Shown here: positions 52,634 to 62,328 of the stretch, piece after piece | Layout of the letters: every line of letters begins with the position of its first letter | Numbering within the stretch: position 1 is the first letter of the stretch | Assembly (NCBI GenBank): GCA_028280805.1 | Contig: JANQLB010000127.1 | Coordinates: forward strand, 1-64,000 | Source of the DNA: Tissierellales bacterium | GTDB lineage: Bacteria > Bacillota > Clostridia > Tissierellales > VENL01 | DNA length: 64,000 bases | Reading direction: 5' to 3' | The notes under the pieces: model-generated | What the model was told of the DNA's origin: nothing | The model's database searches: none | Seen by the model: the letters and a program-made list of their open reading frames with translations, nothing else | Position numbers and translations under genes: made by a program

Positions 52634-53215
52634 ATGAATGAAAAGTATAAACGTTCTAATGATTCAGAATGTTACATAGTTCAACAAGGTGATTCACTTT
52701 ATAAAATAGCTGAAAATTTTAATGTTTCACTTGATACTTTACTAAGATCTAATCCTTATATTGATCCATATATGTTGTTTGTAGGTCAAGCAATTTGTAT
52801 TCCACGAATATGGAATCCATATTCCAACGATGATTTAAACGTAAGCTTTATGTACCCTGATTCATGGAAAGAAGCTGGTAAGGATAGATATACAGGAAAT
52901 GACGGCTTTTTTCAGTTAGCTGCAATCAATTCTAAAAGACCTATTGATAGTGTATGTAGACATGAGGCCTTCAGTAGAAAAAGAAATTATGGCAGCAATC
53001 CTAAATTTATAAAACTTTCAATAGAAGCACAAGATAGTTACTTAATTTATCCTTCATTTGATCAATATAAAGACATGGATAATATTTCAGCTCTTATAGT
53101 GAGATACCCTAAACCTATAAGCTTACAAAATAAATCGTATAATTTTTTCATACTATGGGGTAACAAGGGTCACATAAGGCATCTAGGCAATACCTTAAGA
53201 TTTAACAGATATTAA
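52634..53215 (+). CDS. LysM-domain protein
   Basis: YIVQQGDSLYKIAENFNVSLDTLLRSNPYIDPYMLFVGQAICIP. Confidence 0.9.
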   Translation: MNEKYKRSNDSECYIVQQGDSLYKIAENFNVSLDTLLRSNPYIDPYMLFVGQAICIPRIWNPYSNDDLNVSFMYPDSWKEAGKDRYTGNDGFFQLAAINSKRPIDSVCRHEAFSRKRNYGSNPKFIKLSIEAQDSYLIYPSFDQYKDMDNISALIVRYPKPISLQNKSYNFFILWGNKGHIRHLGNTLRFNRY

Positions 53216-53254
53216 AAAAAATCGAGCAAGCTCGATTTTTTTTTAATATCTGTT
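53204..53254. terminator. Very long bidirectional terminator between convergent genes
   Basis: AACAGATATTAAAAAAAATCGAG / CTCGATTTTTTTTTAATATCTGTT, near-perfect 23-bp stem overlapping the lysM stop codon. Confidence 0.85.
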
Positions 53255-53267
53255 GTTCTATATACAT

Positions 53268-54104
53268 TTAAAAGCATATAACTATACCGCCTTCATTAGC
53301 ATAAACACTTGAAATACCTGCCATATCTACTATTATAATATCTTTTAAATTATATCTTTCTAAAATTTCGCTTTTAATTTTTTTTGCCCTTTCTATACAA
53401 TTACAGTGACCTATGCCTAAAATTTTCTCTTCTAACTTTTCTCCCTGCTCACCAATAATTTCAACTAATCTTCTAAATGCTTTTTTAGTTCCTCTAACTG
53501 TTTCAAATTTTTGAATAGTTCCCTCATCAGACCCTCTCATTATAGGCTTTATAGATAGTAATGAAGCTACCTTGCCCGTTAATGCACTCATTCTGCCTGA
53601 TTTAACTAAATTATCTAAAGATTCTAATACAAAGAAAGTTTTCATTTCTTTTATATATTGATTAACTTTTTGAACTATCTGAATCCTATCATAATTTCTT
53701 TTAGCTATATCAAAAATTTTCAAACTAACCAAAGTTTCTCCTACAGAAGCACTTAAAGAATCAAAAACATGTATGAATTTATTTCCGATTTCATTCATAA
53801 CCATGTCTTTTGCAATCATTGCACTATTGTAAGTTCCACTCAATTTAGAAGAAAGAGTCACTGCAAATATATCTCCTTCAGTTTTAAAAGCTTTTATAAA
53901 GTCATTAGGCGAAGGACATGACGTTTTTGGAGCGTTTATACTCTTTTTCATTTCTTGAAGCATTTGATTTATATCTAAATTTTTATCATCACTATATCTT
54001 TTACTATCAATTTCTATTGTTAATGGAACTATATTAATATTTAGTGTTTGTTCTAGTTCTTTGTTTAAATCACATCCGCTATCAGCAACTATCTTGTAGT
54101 TCAT
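53268..54104 (-). CDS. DegV family fatty-acid-binding protein
   Basis: IVADSGCDLNKEL, KTSCPSPNDFIKAF, VTLSSKLSGTYNSA, DSLSAS. Confidence 0.94.
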   Translation of the reverse strand: MNYKIVADSGCDLNKELEQTLNINIVPLTIEIDSKRYSDDKNLDINQMLQEMKKSINAPKTSCPSPNDFIKAFKTEGDIFAVTLSSKLSGTYNSAMIAKDMVMNEIGNKFIHVFDSLSASVGETLVSLKIFDIAKRNYDRIQIVQKVNQYIKEMKTFFVLESLDNLVKSGRMSALTGKVASLLSIKPIMRGSDEGTIQKFETVRGTKKAFRRLVEIIGEQGEKLEEKILGIGHCNCIERAKKIKSEILERYNLKDIIIVDMAGISSVYANEGGIVICF

Positions 54105-54341
54105 TAGAATCTCTCCCTTTAAAATTTAATTAGTTTTTTTATATGAATGTTAAATCAAAGCTATAATTCCTAATTTCAAAACATACTAAACATATTGTTT
54201 TTACTTTATATATATTTATATTTTAATAATATATACTTATGTTAAATATGTTTTATCTAGGTATAATACTTACAATAGTTATTAGTTGAAAAATATGATA
54301 ATAATTTTATCAAGTAGTTTTAACAAATTTACACAAATTTT

Positions 54342-54791
54342 TTATCTCTTTGTTTTGTTTAGAAGCTTGTTATACACTTCTACCAGCTCTATCATTTTAT
54401 CTTTATCTCCACCTTGATCTGGATGATATTGTTTTGCTAACTTCCTAAATTGAATTCTTATATCTTCCTTTGAAGCTTCCGGACCTAATTCTAATAATGC
54501 TAAGAGGTTTGGATCATATAAATTATCAATTTTAAAGCTTATAAGACTAAATATCTCATAAAACATGTGATAAAAGAATTCATTAAAAACTTCTCTTCTA
54601 GCATTATCCCCAAAAACTACTAATATATGAATAGGATATCTCACATTAGACGAAATATTGTTTTTTGTACAAAAAAATTTACTCCATACTAAATGTTTAT
54701 TGTCAGTAGATAAAAAATGCTGTTCTCTCATTGTTTTTTCTATCTTTTTTAATTCCCTTAACTTATGTTTTAATTGTTCAATATTCAACAT
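54342..54791 (-). CDS. C-terminal J-domain protein
   Basis: ELGPEASKEDIRIQFRKLAKQYHPDQGGDKDKMIELVEVYNKL with intact HPD. Confidence 0.85.
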   Translation of the reverse strand: MLNIEQLKHKLRELKKIEKTMREQHFLSTDNKHLVWSKFFCTKNNISSNVRYPIHILVVFGDNARREVFNEFFYHMFYEIFSLISFKIDNLYDPNLLALLELGPEASKEDIRIQFRKLAKQYHPDQGGDKDKMIELVEVYNKLLNKTKR

Positions 54792-54998
54792 CTACACCCT
54801 CATTCATATTCTAAGCTATTTAAATAATACTTTAATTTAAATCATATTATATTTTATCAATTCAACCTTTGTATACTCAACTCCTTTATTTTTATTATTT
54901 AAAGTGTTAATTTTTTTCTGCATACATCTCTAAAAAAGCTGTTAAAATTGTGTATAAAATGTTTTAAAAAATCTATATATTTTTTACAAAAAAATAAA

Positions 54999-55017
54999 GG
55001 GACTCTTTAAGAGTCCC
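54999..55017 (-). terminator. Terminator of coat gene pair
   Basis: GGGACTC/GAGTCCC stem followed by TTTATTTTTTT on minus strand. Confidence 0.75.
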
Positions 55018-55030
55018 AAAAAAACATTTC

Positions 55031-55309
55031 TTATCCCATTCCTCCACCATTATTACCGTTTTGTCCTTGACTTAGCTGAGATCTTAGTTGTTGTCTATCT
55101 TTTTGAGTCGCGTCTTGAGAAGGTGGATAATATCCTAATTGTTCTGCTTTTTTATAAAGATCATATTGGAACTTTTCTGCACTGTCTCTTAACTGCTGGA
55201 AAGCTCCTCTTAATTGTTCATTGCAACATTCTCCTATAGCCTTCTCATATTCATTCATACTTGCTTTTGTCATCATTAATACATCATTAACTATATCTTT
55301 TTCTTGCAT
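55031..55309 (-). CDS. Spore coat protein, CotF-like
   Basis: KDIVNDVLMMTKASMNEYEKAIGECCNEQLRGAFQQLRDSAEKFQYDLYKKAEQLGYYPP. Confidence 0.85.
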   Translation of the reverse strand: MQEKDIVNDVLMMTKASMNEYEKAIGECCNEQLRGAFQQLRDSAEKFQYDLYKKAEQLGYYPPSQDATQKDRQQLRSQLSQGQNGNNGGGMG

Positions 55310-55322
55310 TTTTCTTCCCTCC

Positions 55323-55529
55323 CTATAATGAGTTTATTAAGTTCTGCACTGTAGTTCCCGCGGATTGAGAACCCTGCTGGAACATTTGTTTAATTTGCGG
55401 GTCGTTACATTCATTGGCATATTCCCAAAGTTTATTTGCCATTACCTGATGTCCGCTAACAATATGTCTTATGTTTTGTAATTCCATCTGAGTAAGAGTG
55501 TTAAGGTTAATAGTGTTCTTTAAAGTCAT
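55323..55529 (-). CDS. CotF-like small coat protein partner
   Basis: LTQMELQNIRHIVSGHQVMANKLWEYANECNDPQIKQMFQQ; adjacent to the CotF-like gene. Confidence 0.75.
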   Translation of the reverse strand: MTLKNTINLNTLTQMELQNIRHIVSGHQVMANKLWEYANECNDPQIKQMFQQGSQSAGTTVQNLINSL

Positions 55530-55693
55530 CAGAACTCTCCTTTCTGGTTTTCTTTTTACGTTTATTCATATATTATTTTGTACCTATACTAGTCCATATA
55601 TTACATGAAAAAAAAACCTTTTATTCTAATAATTTCTTTATTGTTAGATTTTTTTCATATACTTCTGATAAATTAAATTTATAAAACACTCCA

Positions 55694-56131
55694 TTAATTA
55701 AGATATTTTTTAAACGCTAAATTATCATCACTCTTATATCCCATTTTCTTATAAAACTCATGAGAAGTCTGCCTTTTTCTATTTGATAAAAGCATAATGT
55801 AGTAACAGTTATTCTCTTTGGCGATTTTGTCAATTTCATTAAACAATAAGCTTCCGTATCCTTTTCTTTGATATTCTTTATCTATTATGACATTTTCGAT
55901 AACAATAAAAGGCTGGCAATTAAAGAATAAATCTCTACAAACAATAGTCATAGCCGTACCAACCAGCACTCCATCAGTTTTTACTCCTAAAAGATAATAG
56001 TCTGAATTATTATTTATCATTTTAAATACAGTTTTCATTTTATATATATCACTTTCTTTATTTCCTAATTGATAATATAGTTTTGCAAGCTTTTCAAGCT
56101 CACTTTCTTTAATTTTTTCAACCTTGACCAT
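55694..56131 (-). CDS. GNAT family N-acetyltransferase
   Basis: VIIDKEYQRKGYGSLLFNEIDKIAKENNCYYIMLLSNRKRQTSHEFYKKMGY. Confidence 0.92.
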   Translation of the reverse strand: MVKVEKIKESELEKLAKLYYQLGNKESDIYKMKTVFKMINNNSDYYLLGVKTDGVLVGTAMTIVCRDLFFNCQPFIVIENVIIDKEYQRKGYGSLLFNEIDKIAKENNCYYIMLLSNRKRQTSHEFYKKMGYKSDDNLAFKKYLN

Positions 56132-56282
56132 AAAAAATCATCTCCCAAATTGACCTATACTTTAAAATATGCAAAAAAACAAAAATTGGTTAAGGTGATT
56201 TGAATTTGATAAATTATATGTAATTATTTAGACATTATAATTATAAGATAGTATTAAGGATATAGTAAAGTGAGGTGTTTTT

Positions 56283-57554
56283 TTGAGAACATTAAGACTA
56301 GGTTCTAGAGGTACAGATGTAATGGAAATTCAATCATTACTTGTAAGAATTGGCTATGATTCAAGACCTATAGATGGAATCTTTGGTCCAAAAACTCAAC
56401 AGGCTGTTATTCAATTTCAAAGAAATAACGGCTTAATTGCAGATGGTATTATCGGACCTAACACATATAGGATTTTAGAACGGTTATTGCTTGGATATGA
56501 CAACTACACAATCCAGCGAAACGATACTCTTTATAATATAGCCATAAAATATTATACTACAGTCAGTAGGATAATTACCGCAAATCCTAACCTGAATCCT
56601 TTAAACCTTACAATAGGTCAACAGATAATAGTTCCTTATGGTATAGATATAGTAGATACAAGAATTGATTATACATATGAAATAATGCAAAGAGATATAG
56701 CAGGTTTAAGTGTAAGGTATCCATTTCTAGAAGTAGGTTCTGCCGGTCAAAGTGTTTTAGGTAAAGATTTAACTTTTATTAAGCTCGGTAATGGTCCTAA
56801 TCAAGTTTTTTACAATGCTGCACATCACTCTTTGGAATGGATAACTTCACCGCTCTTAATGAAATTTATAGAGAATTTCTCAAAGGCTTACTCCGAAGGA
56901 CAAAATATAAGGGGATATAATGTTAGAGATATATGGAATCAAAGCACTATATATATAATGCCTATGGTCAATCCTGATGGTGTAGATATAGTACTAAAAG
57001 GTCCAAGTGAAGAAAATCCTTACTATGAAGATTTGCTTAGGTGGAATAATACAGGACGCCCATTTTCAGAAGTCTGGAATTCTAATACTAGAGGAGTAGA
57101 CCTTAATCATAACTATGATGCTCTGTGGTATGAATACCAAGAGTTAGCACAGGAATTAGGATATGGTGAACCGGGTCCAACAAAATATCCCGGACCATCT
57201 CCAGAATCAGAACCTGAAACAAAAGCTGTTGCTGACTTTACTAGAAATAATAATTTTAGATTAGTATTAGCATACCACTCACAAGGTCAAGTTATCTTTT
57301 GGAGTTTTGAGGACATAGTACCGCCGGATTCACTTAGTATTGGAGAGTTATTTTCTCAAGTAAGTGGATATGAATTGGCAGAAGCTGTTGGTACAGCATC
57401 GTATTCAGGTTATAAGGATTGGTTTATACAAGAATACTTAAGACCGGGATACACTATAGAAGTAGGAAGAGGTCGAAACCCTCTCCCAATATCACAATTT
57501 GATATGATCTATAATAATAACGAAGAACTATTACTTCTCGCAGCAATAGTATAA
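56283..57554 (+). CDS. M14 zinc carboxypeptidase with N-terminal PG-binding and LysM domains (gamma-D-glutamyl-diamino acid endopeptidase type)
   Basis: PG_binding_1 (LGSRGTDVMEIQSLLVRIGY...GPKTQQAVIQFQ), LysM (YTIQRNDTLYNIAIKYYTTVSRIITANP), M14 AAHHSLEWITSP; TTG start. Confidence 0.92.
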   Translation: MRTLRLGSRGTDVMEIQSLLVRIGYDSRPIDGIFGPKTQQAVIQFQRNNGLIADGIIGPNTYRILERLLLGYDNYTIQRNDTLYNIAIKYYTTVSRIITANPNLNPLNLTIGQQIIVPYGIDIVDTRIDYTYEIMQRDIAGLSVRYPFLEVGSAGQSVLGKDLTFIKLGNGPNQVFYNAAHHSLEWITSPLLMKFIENFSKAYSEGQNIRGYNVRDIWNQSTIYIMPMVNPDGVDIVLKGPSEENPYYEDLLRWNNTGRPFSEVWNSNTRGVDLNHNYDALWYEYQELAQELGYGEPGPTKYPGPSPESEPETKAVADFTRNNNFRLVLAYHSQGQVIFWSFEDIVPPDSLSIGELFSQVSGYELAEAVGTASYSGYKDWFIQEYLRPGYTIEVGRGRNPLPISQFDMIYNNNEELLLLAAIV

Positions 57555-57578
57555 ACCTTAAATTGCTGTCTTGTTATA

Positions 57579-57797
57579 ATATAGGGATCCAACCTAATAA
57601 TAAAAAATACTAAGAGAAGCATTTGCAGAACATGACTATAACTCCCAACGAATGGAAATATAAAAATCGGTGAAGAAATTTACTTGTTTGACCGTAGAAA
57701 ATTTGCAAATTTTAGGATTTTATATTAGAACGATTTATATGAGCTATTCATGTTCTAAACAGTTAAACGTGTATTTTTTATTATGTTTTGAGGTTGG
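57579..57797. mobile_element. MITE-like inverted-repeat element
   Basis: Outer inverted repeat ATATAGGgATCCAACCT/AGGTTGGATgCCTATAT, continued by AATAATAAAAAATAC/GTATTTTTTATTAT and AGAACATGA.TATA.CTC/GAG.TAT.CATGTTCT; no ORF. Confidence 0.5.
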
Positions 57798-57823
57798 ATG
57801 CCTATATATTAATTATTTTTGTT

Positions 57824-60202
57824 TTAATCTATCTCAAGATTTCTAATTCCTCCTAGAAGGATTTTCTGTTCCACATGTGCTACTAACCTCCTGGTATATG
57901 CAACTGTATCAGGATTTACGCTTATGCTGTCAATTCCTTCTTTAACTAGAAATTCTGTAAATTCCGGATAAAGTGATGGTCCTTGACCGCATATTGAAAT
58001 TGTTTTGCCATATTTATGAGCAGCTTTGATCAATATACTTATAGCTCTTTTTACTGCTATATTTCTTTCATCAAAGTATCCCATGCTGTTTAGTATTCCC
58101 GAATCTCTGTCAGACCCTAATATAAGCTGAGTTAAGTCATTACTGCCTATACTAAAGCCATCAACTAATTGTGCAAATTCTTCTGCGGCAAGAACTACCG
58201 AAGGCACTTCTGCCATAATCCATATTTTAAAACTGTTGTCTTGAACTAATCCCTCTGATGCCATTATCTCTTTTACTTTTTCCAGTTCCCATACAGTTCT
58301 TACAAAAGGAAGCATAGTCCAGACATTGTTTAATCCAAATTCCTCTCTTACTTTTTTAATTGCCCTGCACTCTAATCTAAAACCTTCTTCATATTGAGGA
58401 GAAATGTATCTTGAAACTCCTCTCCATCCAATCATAGGATTGTTTTCAACAGGTTCTACTTCTTCTCCGCCTTTCAATCCTCTAAACTCATTAGTTCTAA
58501 AGTCACTTAATCTAACTATGACCTGCTTTGGGTATATTTCCTGGGCAACCTTAGTTATTCCCTCAGACATTTTGTCAATAAACAACTTCTCATTACCAGT
58601 CTTAAGAAGATACATCGGATGCTGTCCAATAAGATTACTAAAAATGAATTCTGTTCTCAACAATCCTATTCCATCCATAGGCAGTGTTTTATATCTATCT
58701 ATAATAGATGGTTCTCCAAGGTTCATATATATTTTAGTTCCCGTTATGGGTGCTGTCTGATGAATAAACTCTTTTATTAGTTCAATATTTGTAGTATTTT
58801 CAGTAATGCCGCTATCTTTCTTTGTTTTATCTTGTAGAACTTTTCCTTTATAGATAATTCCTCTAGTTGCATCTACTGTTACAATATCTCCTTCTTTTAA
58901 TTGTGCGGTAGCATTTTGGCATCCTACTATGCATGGTATTCCCAGTTCTCTAGATACTATAGCAGCATGACATGTTCTACCTCCCTCATCAGTAACTACG
59001 GCACAGGCTTTCCTCATGGCAGGAACCATATCAGGATTTGTCATTACAGTTACAAGAATATCTCCTTCTTCTACTCTTTCAATCTCTTTTATATTTTCAA
59101 TCTTCTTAACTTTACCGGTACTTACTCCAGGGGATGCCGCTAAACCCTTTGCTAAAGCAATTAGTTTTTGTTCTTCTTTGTTTTGATCTTTCATTTTATT
59201 ACTATCCTCCTTTAAGGTTGTAATTGGTCTGGTCTGCAGAATATACAACTCTTTTGTATCACTATCCATAGCCCATTCAATATCCTGTGGATGATGATAC
59301 ATGTATTCAATCTTTAAAGCAGATTCCCCTAATTTTATTATCTCTTGTCTTTCTAAGGATGAGGTCTGTACTTTTTCACATCCTAAGTATTCACTGACCT
59401 TAACTTCTTGAGTTCCTATTTTATCTTGGTTTTTAATTATCATAACATTCTTCTTAGCTATGTTTTTACTAAGTATAGATAAATCCTTTTTATTTAATAT
59501 ATATTCATCTGGAGTTACAATTCCTGATACTACAGCCTCTCCTAAACCCCAGCTTGAATTTATCATTATTTCATTTAAATCATTTGTAATTGGATTTGCT
59601 GTAAATACTACACCTGATTTTTCACAATTAACCATTTTTTGAACTACAATGCATAATGATACATTAAAATGATTAAAGCTCTGTTTTTCTCTATAGTATA
59701 TAGCTCTTGATGTCCATAAGGATGCCCAGCATTTTTTTACGTGAATTAACAGCTCATCTGAATTTTGTATGTGTAAATAAGTATCCTGCTGTCCTGCGAA
59801 AGATGCTTCGGGTAAATCCTCTGCTGTTGCAGAACTTCTGACTGCTACGCTTATATCTATCGTTTTTAGCTGATTATTAAGCTCCAAGTATGCTGCTTTA
59901 ATTTCATTTTCAATTTCCTTAGGAATATGCGAATTGATTAAGAGCTCTCTAATCTGCTGACTTTTTATATTAAGTTCGGTGCAGCTATCTACATCTAAAT
60001 TACTTATAATATTTTTAATTTCAACTTCTATATTAGAGTATTTTAAAAATTTGTTATACCCAAAGCACGTTATACAGAATCCAGGCGGAACTTTAACTCC
60101 TCTTTGAGTTAATTCTCCAAGATTAGCACCTTTTCCGCCAACTAAGGGTATATCATCTTTATTTACTTCATCAAACCATTTAATATAATTATGATTTATC
60201 AA
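57824..60202 (-). CDS. ppsA: Phosphoenolpyruvate synthase
   Basis: VGGKGANLGEL, AVRSSATAEDLPEASFAGQQDTYL, TDEGGRTCHAAIVSRELGIPCIVG, GLLRTEF, SICGQGPS. Confidence 0.95.
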   Translation of the reverse strand: MINHNYIKWFDEVNKDDIPLVGGKGANLGELTQRGVKVPPGFCITCFGYNKFLKYSNIEVEIKNIISNLDVDSCTELNIKSQQIRELLINSHIPKEIENEIKAAYLELNNQLKTIDISVAVRSSATAEDLPEASFAGQQDTYLHIQNSDELLIHVKKCWASLWTSRAIYYREKQSFNHFNVSLCIVVQKMVNCEKSGVVFTANPITNDLNEIMINSSWGLGEAVVSGIVTPDEYILNKKDLSILSKNIAKKNVMIIKNQDKIGTQEVKVSEYLGCEKVQTSSLERQEIIKLGESALKIEYMYHHPQDIEWAMDSDTKELYILQTRPITTLKEDSNKMKDQNKEEQKLIALAKGLAASPGVSTGKVKKIENIKEIERVEEGDILVTVMTNPDMVPAMRKACAVVTDEGGRTCHAAIVSRELGIPCIVGCQNATAQLKEGDIVTVDATRGIIYKGKVLQDKTKKDSGITENTTNIELIKEFIHQTAPITGTKIYMNLGEPSIIDRYKTLPMDGIGLLRTEFIFSNLIGQHPMYLLKTGNEKLFIDKMSEGITKVAQEIYPKQVIVRLSDFRTNEFRGLKGGEEVEPVENNPMIGWRGVSRYISPQYEEGFRLECRAIKKVREEFGLNNVWTMLPFVRTVWELEKVKEIMASEGLVQDNSFKIWIMAEVPSVVLAAEEFAQLVDGFSIGSNDLTQLILGSDRDSGILNSMGYFDERNIAVKRAISILIKAAHKYGKTISICGQGPSLYPEFTEFLVKEGIDSISVNPDTVAYTRRLVAHVEQKILLGGIRNLEID

Positions 60203-60335
60203 TACAATTCCCCCTTACTTTTTTATTTAATTACAATATATATTATAGCACATTTATTTAAATGTGTTATTCTTTTTTTATTGATTTTGATATTTATTGC
60301 GTGTAATATTTGGATAATTGTATTAATAGTACATA

Positions 60336-60370
60336 AAAAACCTATTGAAGTTACACTTCAATAGGTTTTT
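60336..60370. terminator. Strong terminator
   Basis: AAAAACCTATTGAAGT/ACTTCAATAGGTTTTT. Confidence 0.8.
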
Positions 60371-60376
60371 ATAATT

Positions 60377-60859
60377 TCATTTACCTGTATTTCTTTTTCC
60401 TGTTATTCTATCAATTTTAATCTTTACTATTTCTGTCTTATCCTTAATGAAATTCATTTTATAATGCTTAGTTACATCTACTTCCCTGCCTAAGTATTTC
60501 ATCATACCATTAAGAATTTGTATTTTCTCTTGTAAATCTGTTACTATTTCTGCTTTACCAAAGACTATAACACTTTCATAAGTAGTAGTAAATTTGTCCA
60601 AAATAATTTCATGATTACCAACCACACAAAAACAAACCATAGGATTATTCTTAATATTATCAACTTTATGACCCTCTGTTGCACTATGAAAATAAATACT
60701 TTCTCCGTCATAGAAATAGTTTAAGGGTACAACATAAGGTGTATTATCTATTCCTGTTGTAGATAAAAATCCTAAATTATTGTTTTTAAGTATTGATTTA
60801 CACTCATGTATATCTGTTATTTCTCTGTCTTTTCTTCTCATCTCTTTATTCAAGCTCAA
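60377..60859 (-). CDS. Pyridoxamine 5'-phosphate oxidase family (NimA-like) protein
   Basis: FLSTTGIDNTPYVVPLNYFYDGESIYFHSATEGHKVDNIKNNPMVCFCVVG. Confidence 0.92.
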   Translation of the reverse strand: MSLNKEMRRKDREITDIHECKSILKNNNLGFLSTTGIDNTPYVVPLNYFYDGESIYFHSATEGHKVDNIKNNPMVCFCVVGNHEIILDKFTTTYESVIVFGKAEIVTDLQEKIQILNGMMKYLGREVDVTKHYKMNFIKDKTEIVKIKIDRITGKRNTGK

Positions 60860-60898
60860 TTTCTCCTCTCGTGTATATCTTTTTATATAATATTACAT

Positions 60899-60932
60899 AA
60901 AACAAGTGAGATACTTATGTATCTCTTGTTTT
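60899..60932 (-). terminator. Terminator at the murF 3' end
   Basis: AAAACAAG.GAGATAC/GTATCTCTTGTTTT. Confidence 0.7.
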
Positions 60933-62328
60933 AAGAAGGTATTTTAGGCACAAAATCCTTTAAGTTATCTACAACCTCTTCTAAATAAAGTCCTCTAGAC
61001 CCTTTTACTAATACAATAGTATCTTTACTTATGACTTCTTTTAGCTTTTTTAATAAATCTTTCTTATTATTAAATGAAAAAACTTTTCTATCTCCAAGCT
61101 TAACTTTAGATTTTATACCAATATATTGAGCTAATTCTCCTATTGTAAAAACATAATCTATTTCATCCGGTTTAATATCTTCACCTATCTGTTCGTGTAT
61201 CGTCACTTCATTTTCGCCTGTACCTATCATATCTCCCAAGACAACAATTTTTTTCTTATAATCCTTAAAGGAATATATAGTTTCTAATGCAGCCCTTAAA
61301 CTTATTGCATTTGACTTGTACGCATCATTTAAAATATCAAATCCTAAACCATGAATCAGTTCATTTCTCATTCCTGTACTATCTATCATAGAAAATCCCT
61401 GTTCAATTAATTCATAAGGTACATTAAGGTATCTAGCTACTGCAATAGCAGCAGCTCCATTATAGATCTGATGTTTACCAAACATGGATAAAAAAAAGTT
61501 TTTATAAACAGGCTTTTTCAATTCAAAGCAAATTCCATCTTTCTTAACTGACGTAAATTTAACGACATAATCATTATTTAACTTAGTTCCGAAGGTCTCT
61601 TTTCTCTGTGTCAGTTTAAGACTTTCTACACCCTTATACACAGATAAACTATCACCTAAGTACACCAATAAACCATCATCCTTTAAACCTGCTGTTATTT
61701 CCAGCTTAGCTTTAAGGATGTTTTCTACAGAACCCAGCGTATCAATATGCACATCAGTTGAATTAGTTATAACTGCAATATCGGGCAAGGCAACATTAGA
61801 TAAGGTTTCTATTTCCCCTAAAGCTGACATACCCATTTCTATTACTGCCATCTCTGTATCCTCTTCCATTTGTAATAATGTTAGAGGTACTCCTAAATGA
61901 TTATTCAAATTTCCAAGAGTTTTATGGGTTTTATACTTTGTCTTTAAAATGCTAGCCAAAATATCCTTAGTTGAAGTTTTGCCATTACTCCCTGTAATAC
62001 CAATTATCTTTACAGGAAGTTCTTTTCGATATTCCATTGCCAGTTCTTGAATGGCTAATAATGTATCATCCACAAAAACAAAGGGAAAATCTCTCCTTTT
62101 AACTGGTTCATCTTTATTGCATAAAACAGCTCCTGCTCCTTTTTTTATTGCTTCTTCAATAAAATCATGACCATTAAATCGCTCTCCTTTTATAGGTATA
62201 TAAAGCTGATTAGCTTTAATAGTTCTTGTATCTATTGAAACTCCTTCTATAAAGAGATTTTGATTTTTTTCATCTAACCCATGTCCCTTGACCATTCTCT
62301 CAATATCTTTTAAACTTCGTTTAATCAT
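60931..62328 (-). CDS. murF: UDP-N-acetylmuramoyl-tripeptide--D-alanyl-D-alanine ligase
   Basis: GITGSNGKTSTKDI, GNLNNHLGVPLTLL, NDAYKSNAIS. Confidence 0.95.
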   Translation of the reverse strand: MIKRSLKDIERMVKGHGLDEKNQNLFIEGVSIDTRTIKANQLYIPIKGERFNGHDFIEEAIKKGAGAVLCNKDEPVKRRDFPFVFVDDTLLAIQELAMEYRKELPVKIIGITGSNGKTSTKDILASILKTKYKTHKTLGNLNNHLGVPLTLLQMEEDTEMAVIEMGMSALGEIETLSNVALPDIAVITNSTDVHIDTLGSVENILKAKLEITAGLKDDGLLVYLGDSLSVYKGVESLKLTQRKETFGTKLNNDYVVKFTSVKKDGICFELKKPVYKNFFLSMFGKHQIYNGAAAIAVARYLNVPYELIEQGFSMIDSTGMRNELIHGLGFDILNDAYKSNAISLRAALETIYSFKDYKKKIVVLGDMIGTGENEVTIHEQIGEDIKPDEIDYVFTIGELAQYIGIKSKVKLGDRKVFSFNNKKDLLKKLKEVISKDTIVLVKGSRGLYLEEVVDNLKDFVPKIPS

